DNA from: Sporomusaceae bacterium UBA7701
GTDB taxonomy: Bacteria; Bacillota; Negativicutes; Sporomusales; UBA7701
DNA length: 64,000 nucleotides
Direction: 5' to 3'
NCBI GenBank assembly: GCA_002482545.1
Contig: DLGF01000012.1
Coordinates: forward strand, 1-64,000
A model generated the notes under the pieces. That model was not told the origin of the DNA. It searched no databases and saw only the letters and a program-made list of their open reading frames with translations. A program made the translations under genes and the position numbers. Below, piece by piece: positions 34,901-42,942 of the stretch (position 1 is its first letter; every line of letters starts with the position of its first letter).

Positions 34901-36269
34901 CTCCGGCTATTTTGGCCGTGCCTGCCACCTGAATTTCGTTCAGGCGGGCCGGACCCTCCAGCCGAAGGTCCAGATCACCCTTGCCGGCGAGGGAAAACGG
35001 AAGCCCCGGGATGGCCGCCAGGTCCAGATTCCGGCCGCTGGCATTGCCCCGCAGATAACGGGAAGCGATATCCAGCGTTCCTGTCGCGGTTACCTGCCCG
35101 CCGAACATTTCGGCCGACAGCTCGTGGATGGTTGCCACACCGCCGGACAGGTCAAAGCGTATTCTGGCTGCCGTCACGTCATAAGCGTCTATCCGTCCCT
35201 GGGGCAAGCGCAATTCGCCGCTGACCACCGGATTGGCCGCAGTCCCCCTGACGAGCGCGCTCCCTTGCGCGATGCCCGTCAGCGGCACTTCTTGGCCCAA
35301 AGCCGCAAGATCCAGGTGTTTCGCCACCACAGCCAAATCCAAGGCCGGGTCAGTGGTATCGGTCGAAATTTTGCCTTTTAGCTCGAATTCTTGATTGCCG
35401 ACCTTGGCAGTCGTCCCCAAAAAGTAGACCTGGTTATTGGTAAACGCCAGTTGGCCCTGCACATCCCGGACCACGACCCCGGTAACGTCGGCTGCGACTC
35501 CGTCGAGCTTGGCCTGGCCTGAAACGGTAATAACGCCTTGCTCGCGCCGCACTAACAGTTGCAGTGTTTCGACCCTTCCGCTCAGCGGCTTTACCGCCAG
35601 CTCGGCGGGAATAACCGCCTGAAAACTGTCGAGAACCAGGCTTTCCCCTTCGATGTCCAGTACCGAGGCGCCTTTCTCACTTACCGTACCTTTGGCCTTT
35701 ATCCCTCCGCCGTCATAGACGCCGCTGATGTCGACAGCAGCACCGGCTTTATGTACAAAGTCCAGCGTCCCTCCGATGTCGGTGACACGCCAGTTGCCTT
35801 CTGTTGTGGCTATCGTCACCGAACCGTTGCTAAGCGAAATCTTCCCCTCAAAGACGGAATCCTGGGAACGGTTCCGGTTCCATAATTTTTCGGCATTCCA
35901 CTGCCCGTCCGGGGCACGGCGCAAATCTACGACCGGCTCATCCAGGGTCAGTTCTTTCACCGCGCTGAGCGGCGACTTGCCGCTCACCACCGAGAACAGA
36001 TTAAAAACAACGCTCACCTGCTTGCTGGCGGCAAGAGGCTCACCCTGGTCATCCTGCACCCGGACGCCGGTAAGGATAATTCGGTTGGCGGACGCGATTT
36101 CAACTCGGTCAATGGAGACGGTGCAGCCAAGGGCATTGCTAAGTTCAGCGGATATTGCCCCTTGCATTTCAGCCATCACCGACTGGCTTTTGTTATACCA
36201 TAAAGTGCCGGCAACGCCAGCTATCAAGATAGCTGCTAACACTGCTAACCCTATAGCCTTTTGCCGCAT
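31965..36269 (-). CDS. tamB: TamB, intermembrane lipid/protein transport bridge
   Basis: A 1434-residue AsmA-like protein spanning the periplasm. Seen: N-terminal membrane anchor (about 5-25), a very long repetitive beta-strand region (hydrophobic alternating pattern, many G-x-L-x-GT units such as VSGTLDKPNVWLTGTLTDG), and the C-terminal TamB/DUF490 domain (about 1080-1434) ending in Phe (FYF). Known: TamB-type proteins form a groove that carries phospholipids between membranes and assist TamA or BamA. No tamA is seen, so BamA may be the partner, as proposed for Negativicutes. I chose the ATG at 36269 after GGGAGG. It has its own upstream gap after tolC. Confidence 0.94.
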   Translation of the reverse strand: MRQKAIGLAVLAAILIAGVAGTLWYNKSQSVMAEMQGAISAELSNALGCTVSIDRVEIASANRIILTGVRVQDDQGEPLAASKQVSVVFNLFSVVSGKSPLSAVKELTLDEPVVDLRRAPDGQWNAEKLWNRNRSQDSVFEGKISLSNGSVTIATTEGNWRVTDIGGTLDFVHKAGAAVDISGVYDGGGIKAKGTVSEKGASVLDIEGESLVLDSFQAVIPAELAVKPLSGRVETLQLLVRREQGVITVSGQAKLDGVAADVTGVVVRDVQGQLAFTNNQVYFLGTTAKVGNQEFELKGKISTDTTDPALDLAVVAKHLDLAALGQEVPLTGIAQGSALVRGTAANPVVSGELRLPQGRIDAYDVTAARIRFDLSGGVATIHELSAEMFGGQVTATGTLDIASRYLRGNASGRNLDLAAIPGLPFSLAGKGDLDLRLEGPARLNEIQVAGTAKIAGGSAEGVTFAQAEAGFYRTADQLVIDYLTVDFNPGILTAQGAIVNDRVALNFFGQGVPLAAIAGSGGLNLSGAADLDGRVSGPASDPLVEVQFTARNGQAFYQPFALAKGSLAATRNSVSLQGVEVVSSVGRHTVDGTIGLTGPQEVNLHVATQGARAENLVKLILPGEELTGNVDNDMVLTGSLSDLEIEGRIKLYEGSFRGQLLSCVEGAYRRQHGVTELNGFTVSALNAQLRFDGTVEPGNELNLAITARDVDLASLQFHYPYPVAGRISLDGKLTGTPTQPLFAGAISAKTLTLNGQELQNIDGRISIAGSKIDIQHFGFNQNGGQFAFAGGIDSQSNAVYGDLTAQKGSVASLLAVLNVAAKDLDGRLDGSISVSGTLDKPNVWLTGTLTDGKIKNYPLESIDVDVALENGLITVNRFFARQGSGVLVVQGTAALEGPLNLEVGGRDLDAGLLTAWLDSNLDTRGKLAFTAQISGTMASPHAAVSLDISGGGVANATFDSLYGLFILDQGRINVNQLMLSKGPYKASAYGTIPLGALSREGRAQATKADQMDLKVKLEQANLSILPMLTKEVSWASGETKGEVTIGGTLDQPLINGGILVRDGTVKLASLKDPIQKVGVDIQFEGDKINVKSFDGSMGAGSYRLAGTAGLNGLALADYNFLLVLDKLDVSHKYYNGPLNGTLALASSNGKPKLSGKLIFENTTANIPSIPEFASSDLDVGLDVEVLVQNKVRLYNPYLYDLWLEGRIKLAGTTLAPDVSGRLTAVRGSVDYLQTRFKVLSATADFVRPRTLIPIIRLNSETRLELTKVSMTVNGPLDAMEVHLSSQPSMSQKELVSLLTLRGSYAQGGADGGRDGLGREEVLGLLNTGLQMRFMAEAEAAFRNAFGLDEFRLIRGTMSEADSKSDRAGDSDREVYNLEVSKYVTDRLYLSYNMGLDHKEYTASFRYDLNRVVSFTGSVDEQNRRKVGIETRFYF

Positions 36270-36408
36270 AATAGCCTCCCGTAAAAATATCAAAAAATGT
36301 CATTATTATATTCGACACGTGGCAAAAGCCTTCCTTTATACTTATATTGGTATAATATTCTTTCCGGGAAACTATGGATCATGCGCTAATTTTAGGGAAA
36401 TATGGCAA

Positions 36409-36431
36409 CAGCCGGGCCTCGGGCCCGGCTG
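36409..36431 (-). terminator. Hairpin terminator after tolC
   Basis: A 10-bp GC stem (CAGCCGGGCC and complement, TCG loop) lies 10 bases after the tolC stop. The T-run on the minus strand is weak, so readthrough into tamB is possible. An AATATAAT stretch near 36312 could be a -10 element for tamB, but no -35 was found. Confidence 0.6.
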
Positions 36432-36440
36432 CCGGCTTCT

Positions 36441-37736
36441 TTATTTTACTTCGATACCCATCGCCTTTTCCAGCTTGGCTTGGCTGGTATTATAATCATG
36501 CAGGGCATTGATATAATTTGTTTTGGCTGTAGTCAATGCCACCTGGGCATCCATCACGTCTAGATTTGTCCCGACTCCGGCGGCGTAACGCACCTGAGCG
36601 ATTTTAAAATCTTCTTCCGCTTTGGCCACAGCGACGGAACTTGTTTCAATCCGCTTGTCGGCCTCCACCATGTTTAGATAGTTCTGCCGCACGTCCAGCG
36701 CTACATTGTCCTTGGTCTGCCGGGCCGTCTCGGCGGCTACCGCCACATCGGCCTTGGCCCCTTTGACCTTGGCGTCGGTAAGGCCGGAGTCAAACACATT
36801 CAGGGACGCATTGAGCGAAATTGTCCAGTTGCTGTCTTTGGAGCCGGGAAAGTCATGATCCTGCCAGTTATTGGTGCCTTGGAGGGCAAGGGTGGGCAAC
36901 CGGTCGGCGTTGGAAATTTTAACTGTTTCCTTGGCTTGCGCAATGGTGGCGTCCGCCTCGATCACTTCCGGCCGGTGCTGCAAGGCATAGCTAATGCTGT
37001 CGGCCATCGAAAAAGCAAATTTATCCCGCTTCAAATTTTCCTTCAGCGTAATCGTGCTGTCCAGCGGCAACCCGATTACGTTGTTTAAGGATGCCATGGC
37101 CACGTCATATGTATTCTGAGCGGCGATCAGCTTTTGCTCGGCATCGGCCAGTTCAACCTCAGACCTCAGCACATCAGACTTCGCCACCGTTCCTACCTCA
37201 TACTGGGCCTGCACATTTTTCAGATGTTCGGCCAGGCTATTTACCGATTCCTGGTTGACCTGCACCAAGTTTTTCGCCTGCATCAAGCTGAAATAGGCCG
37301 TCGTCGCGTCCAGCTTCAGTTGCTGGCGGGTCCGGGCCATTTCCCAATCCTTAATGTCCAGTCCAATCTTGGCCGCATTGATCGAGCCTTCGACCTTTCC
37401 GCCGGTATAGAGCGGCAACGATAAGGTGAGGCTATTGGAAAATTTGTCGCGATAGGGCCACGTAACCGACTCTTCCTCGAGCCGGGTGAAAGTATGATTA
37501 AAATCAAGGGTCGGCCCCCTGCCTGCCCGTGCTTCTTCGAGAGTCCAGGCCGCCTTATCGCGGTCAGCTTCCGAGATTTTAATCGCCGGGTTGTTTTTGA
37601 GCGCCAGAGCAATGCTTTCCTCAAGAGATAATTCTACCGGCGCCGCCAGTCCGGTAACGGTGCCGCCAAGCAGCACTCCCCCGACGAGCGCTGCCGCCAG
37701 CCGTTTTTTCCAGTCATGCCGAACAATCATGGTCAT
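36441..37736 (-). CDS. tolC: TolC family outer-membrane efflux protein
   Basis: About 431 residues. Seen: signal peptide ending near residue 31 (GLAAP), LSLEESIALALKNNPAIKISEAD typical of the outer-membrane efflux family, two homologous OEP repeats with long coiled-coil helices, and a C-terminal YAAGVGTNLDVMDAQVALTTA motif. TolC forms the trimeric exit duct for efflux pumps or type I secretion. No pump genes are beside it. The start is uncertain between ATGs at 37736 and 37730, after GGGAGG. Its promoter is covered by operator-like palindromes. Confidence 0.93.
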   Translation of the reverse strand: MTMIVRHDWKKRLAAALVGGVLLGGTVTGLAAPVELSLEESIALALKNNPAIKISEADRDKAAWTLEEARAGRGPTLDFNHTFTRLEEESVTWPYRDKFSNSLTLSLPLYTGGKVEGSINAAKIGLDIKDWEMARTRQQLKLDATTAYFSLMQAKNLVQVNQESVNSLAEHLKNVQAQYEVGTVAKSDVLRSEVELADAEQKLIAAQNTYDVAMASLNNVIGLPLDSTITLKENLKRDKFAFSMADSISYALQHRPEVIEADATIAQAKETVKISNADRLPTLALQGTNNWQDHDFPGSKDSNWTISLNASLNVFDSGLTDAKVKGAKADVAVAAETARQTKDNVALDVRQNYLNMVEADKRIETSSVAVAKAEEDFKIAQVRYAAGVGTNLDVMDAQVALTTAKTNYINALHDYNTSQAKLEKAMGIEVK

Positions 37737-37775
37737 CCTTCCTCCCCACGAGCATACCACAGATGCATTATAGAT

Positions 37776-37809
37776 ACGACCGACGAGACGGTCGTTGACT
37801 GTTTAGTCA
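37776..37809. promoter_or_regulatory. Two adjacent operator-like palindromes before tolC
   Basis: ACGACCG-6-CGGTCGT (37776-37795) and TGACT-4-AGTCA (37796-37809) abut each other and lie just downstream of the -10 element, across the expected transcription start. Both have the size and symmetry of TetR-family operators. The cognate regulator is not in the window. Confidence 0.55.
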
Positions 37810-37820
37810 GTCACGGTATA

Positions 37821-37850
37821 ATTATAGTGTTTTAAACGGGACAGTGTCAA
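37821..37850 (-). promoter_or_regulatory. Near-consensus sigma-A promoter of tolC
   Basis: Minus strand: TTGACA, 18 bases, TATAAT. Both hexamers are perfect. It begins 12 bases after the mlaD stop codon, so tolC is transcribed apart from mla. Such a strong promoter fits control by repression. Confidence 0.85.
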
Positions 37851-37861
37851 GAAGCCACCGG

Positions 37862-39139
37862 TTAAAAGGCGCGCCGAATCCCAAAATAGGTGTTGTCGCC
37901 AGGCTGCTTGTTCAAGCTGTCGGTCTGCCCCACGAGAAAGGTATCGGGTGCCAGCTCGTACTGGCTGCGCAGGCGGACCCGGACATCATTTGGGTCATAT
38001 ACGTCCAGCGAAAGCCGCATTTGCTTGGACATATTGATGTCCGTCCCGACGCCGGCCTTGCCGTCGATGATGCCCATCCGGCCGGCCATATTGCCGTTAC
38101 CGCGGCCAATCTGGAAGTTGGCCTTGGTCTTCTCGCCAATGTTGCTTGCCCCAACAATGGCAAAGTCCGTTGGGGAGGTGTTAATCCGAACATCCGCATT
38201 GCTCCGGTAGTTGCCCGAATGGCCGTTGTACAACACTTCAAATCCGGTCTCTACGCTGACCGACTCGACCTTGGTCAGCATCTTATTGGCCTTTTCACTC
38301 ACCGACCGGGCGTTACGCAGCGTTTCGGTAATATTGCGGGAGGTCTCCGGATCAGTGACAGTCCCTTCCAGCGAGGCCGCCATCTTTTCGACCCGCTCAC
38401 TGGTAACCTTCAGGTTATGAATGGCTTCCCGCATATCGGTCGCCGTCTGCCCGTTATTATCGACATTGGCCACCATCCGGTCCACCCGTGCGGCGACATC
38501 CCGCAAGCTTTCCGACATGGCTCTAAGGTTTCCGACCATGATATTGACATCCTGCTCATTATTCTGAGCCATGCGGGCGAGCGTCGCGCTAAGCTCACTC
38601 AACCGCGCGGTCATATCGCGGGTGTTGAAGGCCGTAGCCTTAAAAGCCTCCCTCACCTTTTCATCCCCGAGAACCTCATTGAGAGACTGGACCAGCTTCT
38701 GGATATCGCCCAGCACCTTGTCCGCCGAGCTGATCAACTGATCCAGGCCTTGAGGATTTTCTCCCTTTACCACCGTGTTGGGCGCCAGGTATCCCGAGCT
38801 GCTGTGCGGTGGGACGATGCTGATAAATTTCTCGCCCAGAAGTCCGTCGGTCCCGATCGTAAATTTAGAACCTTCCGGGATCTTCGCATCCGAGTTAATG
38901 CGCAGCACGACTTCCACGCCCTGGTCACTGGTCCGGACGGATTCCACCCGCCCTACATCCACCCCGGCATAACGAACCGCGTTTCCTTCCTTAAGTCCGC
39001 CTACTTCACTGAAAACGGCCTTAATGGGGTAGCCTTTGTCGCCAAAGGAGAATCCGCCTAGTTGAACCACCATAAAGGCCAGCAGCAGAAAGCCAATCAG
39101 CGATACGGCCCCAACTTTTGCTTCCGTGCTCAAGTTCAT
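37862..39139 (-). CDS. mlaD: MlaD-type MCE protein with C-terminal beta-barrel
   Basis: A 425-residue phospholipid-transport protein. Seen: N-terminal membrane helix (about 9-28), MCE domain (about 36-115; NAVRYAGVDVGRVESV, GLLGEKFISI), a long alpha-helical segment (about 125-275), then beta-strands (about 280-425) ending in Phe (YFGIRRAF) as in outer-membrane barrels. Known: in Veillonella parvula a similar MlaD has been proposed to bridge both membranes, replacing MlaA, MlaB and MlaC, none of which is seen here. It overlaps mlaF by 4 bases. Confidence 0.92.
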   Translation of the reverse strand: MNLSTEAKVGAVSLIGFLLLAFMVVQLGGFSFGDKGYPIKAVFSEVGGLKEGNAVRYAGVDVGRVESVRTSDQGVEVVLRINSDAKIPEGSKFTIGTDGLLGEKFISIVPPHSSSGYLAPNTVVKGENPQGLDQLISSADKVLGDIQKLVQSLNEVLGDEKVREAFKATAFNTRDMTARLSELSATLARMAQNNEQDVNIMVGNLRAMSESLRDVAARVDRMVANVDNNGQTATDMREAIHNLKVTSERVEKMAASLEGTVTDPETSRNITETLRNARSVSEKANKMLTKVESVSVETGFEVLYNGHSGNYRSNADVRINTSPTDFAIVGASNIGEKTKANFQIGRGNGNMAGRMGIIDGKAGVGTDINMSKQMRLSLDVYDPNDVRVRLRSQYELAPDTFLVGQTDSLNKQPGDNTYFGIRRAF

Positions 39140-39900
39140 GTTTTGCTTGACCTCCTTCTAGCGATCTGGCCTGAATTTACCCATCCGTGGATAAACTGTT
39201 GGACAAGCGGATTGGATGACTGCTTGATTTCGCTAACCGTCCCCACTTCGATAATCCGCCCGCCGCTGATCATGGCAATCCTGTCGGCAATGCTGAAGGC
39301 ACTGGACATATGGTGGGTAACCACCACCGAGGTTACGCCCAATAGCCGCCTCGTACTGCAAATAAGCCTGTCGATGGTTGTTGACATAATCGGATCAAGC
39401 CCCGCGGTAGGCTCATCATAGAGGACAATTTCCGGATCGATCGCAATCGCCCGGGCCAGGCTGACCCTTTTTTTCATGCCGCCTGACAATTCGCTCGGCA
39501 TGGTGCGCTCCTGTCCCGTTAATCCCACCATGCGGAGCTTGCGGCGAACGGTCTTCGCAATTTCCGCGTCGTTCAGCGCGGTGTGCTGCCGAAGGCCAAA
39601 GGCCACATTATCGCCTACCGTCATGGAGTCGAACAGGGCCGAATATTGAAACACCATACCCATGTGGCGGCGAATGGCATTTAGCTCATCCTCGGCCATG
39701 CGGGATATTTCCCGGCCGTTGATCCATATTTCTCCGGCGGTCGGTTTGAGCAGCCCGATCATCAGGCGGAGAATCGTGCTTTTTCCGGAGCCGCTCGGGC
39801 CGATGATCACCATGATCTCGCCTTCGGCCACTTCCAGGTTGATATCTTGCAACACTTGTTTCTCACCGAAGGCCGCGGCCACATTAGCAAGTTTGATCAT
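39136..39900 (-). CDS. mlaF: MlaF, phospholipid ABC transporter ATPase
   Basis: A 254-residue ATPase of the Mla system. Seen: Walker A GPSGSGKSTILRLMIGLL, Q-loop MVFQYSALFDSMTVGDNVAFGL (the YSALFDSMTV part is typical of MlaF), signature ELSGGMKKRVSLARAI, Walker B IVLYDEPTAGLDP, and switch His in VVTHHMSSA. It lies 9 bases after mlaE and overlaps mlaD. Confidence 0.95.
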   Translation of the reverse strand: MIKLANVAAAFGEKQVLQDINLEVAEGEIMVIIGPSGSGKSTILRLMIGLLKPTAGEIWINGREISRMAEDELNAIRRHMGMVFQYSALFDSMTVGDNVAFGLRQHTALNDAEIAKTVRRKLRMVGLTGQERTMPSELSGGMKKRVSLARAIAIDPEIVLYDEPTAGLDPIMSTTIDRLICSTRRLLGVTSVVVTHHMSSAFSIADRIAMISGGRIIEVGTVSEIKQSSNPLVQQFIHGWVNSGQIARRRSSKT

Positions 39901-39909
39901 GGTCCACCT

Positions 39910-40686
39910 CTAGCGATACAAGATATAGGACAAAAAATAATTGCTGACAAATATAAGGATCATCGACGTCACCACCGAGCCGGTAGTAGCCCGGCCCACG
40001 CCTTCCGCCCCCTCGGCGGTGGTGAGCCCCTTGTAGCAGCCGATTATGGCGATAATCGCGCCAAAAACCATGCTTTTTATCAGGCCGCCGGTAACGTCGT
40101 TGACAACGGCAAAAACTTTGATGGAATGGGTAAAGGTATAGGAACCGATGCCGGCATAAGCCGTGGCAACGGCATACCCGCCGACCGTACCGATGACATC
40201 GGCAAATACCACCAGAACCGGCAGCATAAACACGCAGGCGATGAGGCGCGGCACTACCAGATAGGCCACCGGGTCCGTCGCCATCACCCGGAGAGCGTCG
40301 ATCTGCTCCGTCACCTTCATCGAGCCGATTTCGGCAGTAATCGCCGCGCCAACGCGGCCGGCCGCCACAATCCCCGCGAGCACCGGAGCCAGTTCGCGCC
40401 CCATGGCGATAGCCACGACCCCGCCGACCGACGACTGAGCTCCGTATTTTATAAACTCGTGCGAAATTTGCATGGTCATAACCATGCCGGTAAACAACAT
40501 AGTAAGCAGCACAATCGGCAGGGAATCGGCTCCGAGATGGGCCATTTGGCGAAGGACCTGGCCCATATCCGGGCGACGGCGCAGTTGGGCGAGCGAAGCG
40601 CCCAGGAGCAGCAAAACTTTGCCTACGCTTTCCAGATAGCGAATGATCAGACGGCCGATTGTCTCCAAAAACGGCACCAACGCCAT
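39910..40686 (-). CDS. mlaE: MlaE, phospholipid ABC transporter permease
   Basis: A 258-residue permease of the MlaE (DUF140) family. Seen: an N-terminal amphipathic segment (LETIGRLIIRYLESV), five or so membrane helices, and the family motifs FTGMVMTMQISHEFIKYGA, RELAPVLAGIVAAGRVGAAI and EQIDALRVMATDPVAYLVVPR. It heads the three-gene mla operon. Known: MlaE dimerises and binds six MCE subunits. No STAS-domain MlaB is present. Confidence 0.95.
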   Translation of the reverse strand: MALVPFLETIGRLIIRYLESVGKVLLLLGASLAQLRRRPDMGQVLRQMAHLGADSLPIVLLTMLFTGMVMTMQISHEFIKYGAQSSVGGVVAIAMGRELAPVLAGIVAAGRVGAAITAEIGSMKVTEQIDALRVMATDPVAYLVVPRLIACVFMLPVLVVFADVIGTVGGYAVATAYAGIGSYTFTHSIKVFAVVNDVTGGLIKSMVFGAIIAIIGCYKGLTTAEGAEGVGRATTGSVVTSMILIFVSNYFLSYILYR

Positions 40687-41054
40687 GATTCCTACTCCTT
40701 ATCCGGGGCGTCGTTCCCATCCCCGGCCAATTTGCGATGCGGCAGGCTGTTACATACTACGTACCGCCCTGTCGCTCCATTCCGCTTTTTACCAACGTTA
40801 TTCGGGGTAAGTCTGTAGAATTTAATATTCCATGCTCCCCTGCCATTTCCCTGCTGCGGCAAGCCGGTCGTCATCCGCCGTCCATCCAGTATCCGCGCGG
40901 AATCCTACGGGCTCCGGCCTTCGGCAGCCCCCTGTAAAATACTGTAAGCTCCGCGTTTCTTCGACAGACTATGATATAATTCGCCGTCAAGGTGGTTCCG
41001 CCTTCTTTGCTATCCGGAAATTGCAGTGTTAAAAGCCTCTCAGGTAAAAACAAA
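40687..41054. other. Gap between mlaE and the S55-like gene
   Basis: No supported gene is present. A 60-codon frame at 40692-40874 has no recognisable product or good ribosome site. The mla promoter must lie here, but no convincing hexamer pair was found. A TTGACG at about 40989 on the minus strand lacks a well-spaced -10. A GC-rich hairpin (GGGCT...AGCCC near 40905-40930) might be part of a leader. Confidence 0.5.
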
Positions 41055-41088
41055 GGACATCTGACCCGCTGATGCGGATCAGATGTCC
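41055..41088 (-). terminator. Intrinsic terminator after S55-like gene
   Basis: A 10-bp stem (GGACATCTGA and TCAGATGTCC) with a 14-base loop that can pair further. It is followed on the minus strand by TTTGTTTTT. It ends the transcript coming from the flagellar side. Confidence 0.85.
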
Positions 41089-41116
41089 GGGGGCCTTGCA
41101 AACCCCTTGCAGTCTG

Positions 41117-42928
41117 TTATTTTGGTTTTTCAACATTTACCAGAACCTGGGTATCGCTATCGATGATATAATCGGTGCTGATCCGGCCTTTATTTACCTG
41201 AGCGACGTTCTTGTCGCCGCCCATCCCCAATGGTTGCCGCGCCTTTTTGTCGGCCCCGGGATTGGGCTTGGGAGCGGCGCCCGGCCTGACCGATCCAGTC
41301 TTGGGCGGTTTACCGGGCAATTCTCCGAGATTAATATCCAGCACTTCCACAACAATATCATTGTTGCGGTCCCGGTCGGCCATTTCTTTTAGCATGTCGG
41401 TAAAGGTTCTGGTTTTCAACTTATAGAGAAGTTGTTTTAATACTTCGCCTTCTCCCCCCTGTTGCTTGCCCATCAGCAGTTGGGTCAGGGGCACTGTGCC
41501 GCCGCCGCGGATTTCCAAAGTAAGCGGACCGGCGGGCTGCTCTTTGGGAATGGTGAAGGGCACTTTCCGGGTAATCGTTTCCCCACGGTACGGTTTTAAC
41601 GTCACCGTAATATCGATGGTATCGCCCGGCTTGGCGACAGTGGTGCTGGGTCTGGCTTCCATAATGCTGGCCGTGCGCCTTTCGGAATCAATCGTCACAT
41701 TCACCTTGACGTCCATGATATCGACCGCCTGAAACTGGTTGGATGCCAAGAGGGCCATCAGCTCGTAAAATTCCGAAACAGCCTGTTCACCAATTTGCCC
41801 GGGACTGTAAAACAAATTGTCGCGTTTAAAAACCTCGCCCGGCATGTTCCGCGCGGAAAGCTCGAAAGATACTCTGGCGGTTCCCGGGCCAATCCGGTCA
41901 GTGGTTTTCTCGATCGCATTGGCTACGGCAGCGGTGGCCAGAATGGGCGACAACTGCTCGTCCTGAATGACCTGGGCTTCCATATCCTTGGCTACGCCCT
42001 GATTTTTATCCTCGATAATAATCCGCAGGGGAATAATGCCGGGGAACCGGTCGACTTCACCGGCAATCCCGGCTCCGCGGTCTTGATTGATCATGCCGAC
42101 CGCCTGACCGGTTGTGCCGACTTTGAAGGAGCTTTCCAGACCGGATACGGTCGTAAATACATAGGCGCTGGTCATAAAGTAGTTGCTCGGCCCTTTCTTC
42201 AAAAAAGGATGGCCGAACGCCAAAACCTTGTTATTCTCCACATAAGTAACTGTTCCGAGCGCGCCCAGGCTGACATCGCCCCGGACCAGTTGAACCCCGA
42301 CTGCACTGCCCGGTTCAAGAGGGGCATAGTTCGCCGCATCCGGAGCTTCTCCAACGGCATAGGGAACAAGTTTAAAGGGCCGGAGTTTATCCGTAAGCAT
42401 CGCCAGGGTCTGTTCGCCAAAACCGGAGGCCATGAGCGGCGTTGACTCGGTGACGGCCCCGCCGTCTTCGGAGGCGTCGGTTTCTTCAGCCTCCTGAACC
42501 GGCGCCTGAGCGTGGTCTTGCCCGGCATTGTCCCATAGCTTCAGCATATCGGCAATCGGGGTGACCATCCCTACCTTGTGATCGGCGAAGGGCCAGCCGT
42601 AGGCAATAGCCCCTACCAGCTTGCCGTCGATATACACCGGGCTGCCGCTCATCCCCTGGGCGATTCCGCCGGTGCGGTCGATAACATCCCCATAAGTACG
42701 GACCAGGATCAGGTCGCCCGAGGGGCCCTTGTTCTTCATCACCCCAAGTACTTCTACTCCAAATTCATCTATCTTGGTGCCTGCCACCACGGTTTTGGCA
42801 ATGCCCTGCATACCGGTCTTTACTTCGTCGACAGGCATAATGGCAGGCGCAGCCAAGCCAAGTGCCGCCGGCAACATCAGGAACGCCACACATAAAGTAA
42901 CACGGCAGCACGAGAGTATACGCGACAT
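41117..42928 (-). CDS. SpoIVB/S55 peptidase-domain protein, secreted
   Basis: A 603-residue protein with a signal peptide ending near residue 27 (LGLAAP). Seen: a SpoIVB_S55-like segment (about 33-130) with TGGIAQGMSGSPVYIDGKLV, where Ser94 or Ser96 would be the nucleophile. No His precedes it; the candidate His is later, in VLAFGHPFL (His240). In SpoIVB the His comes before the Ser, so the order is inverted. Residues about 250-520 form beta-rich domains, and a Pro/Gly/Lys-rich segment lies near 545-575. It could be an active protease or a binding protein; neither is proven. Confidence 0.8.
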   Translation of the reverse strand: MSRILSCCRVTLCVAFLMLPAALGLAAPAIMPVDEVKTGMQGIAKTVVAGTKIDEFGVEVLGVMKNKGPSGDLILVRTYGDVIDRTGGIAQGMSGSPVYIDGKLVGAIAYGWPFADHKVGMVTPIADMLKLWDNAGQDHAQAPVQEAEETDASEDGGAVTESTPLMASGFGEQTLAMLTDKLRPFKLVPYAVGEAPDAANYAPLEPGSAVGVQLVRGDVSLGALGTVTYVENNKVLAFGHPFLKKGPSNYFMTSAYVFTTVSGLESSFKVGTTGQAVGMINQDRGAGIAGEVDRFPGIIPLRIIIEDKNQGVAKDMEAQVIQDEQLSPILATAAVANAIEKTTDRIGPGTARVSFELSARNMPGEVFKRDNLFYSPGQIGEQAVSEFYELMALLASNQFQAVDIMDVKVNVTIDSERRTASIMEARPSTTVAKPGDTIDITVTLKPYRGETITRKVPFTIPKEQPAGPLTLEIRGGGTVPLTQLLMGKQQGGEGEVLKQLLYKLKTRTFTDMLKEMADRDRNNDIVVEVLDINLGELPGKPPKTGSVRPGAAPKPNPGADKKARQPLGMGGDKNVAQVNKGRISTDYIIDSDTQVLVNVEKPK

Positions 42929-42942
42929 TTCACCATTCCCTT

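Noticed and set aside
37844..39061. A 405-codon plus-strand open frame opposite mlaD
   Set aside because: Antisense to a clear MCE-family gene and starts inside the tolC promoter region; no supporting signal.
40692..40874. 60-codon minus-strand frame between mlaE and the S55-like gene
   Set aside because: No good Shine-Dalgarno, no family resemblance and low-complexity basic composition; more likely leader sequence.
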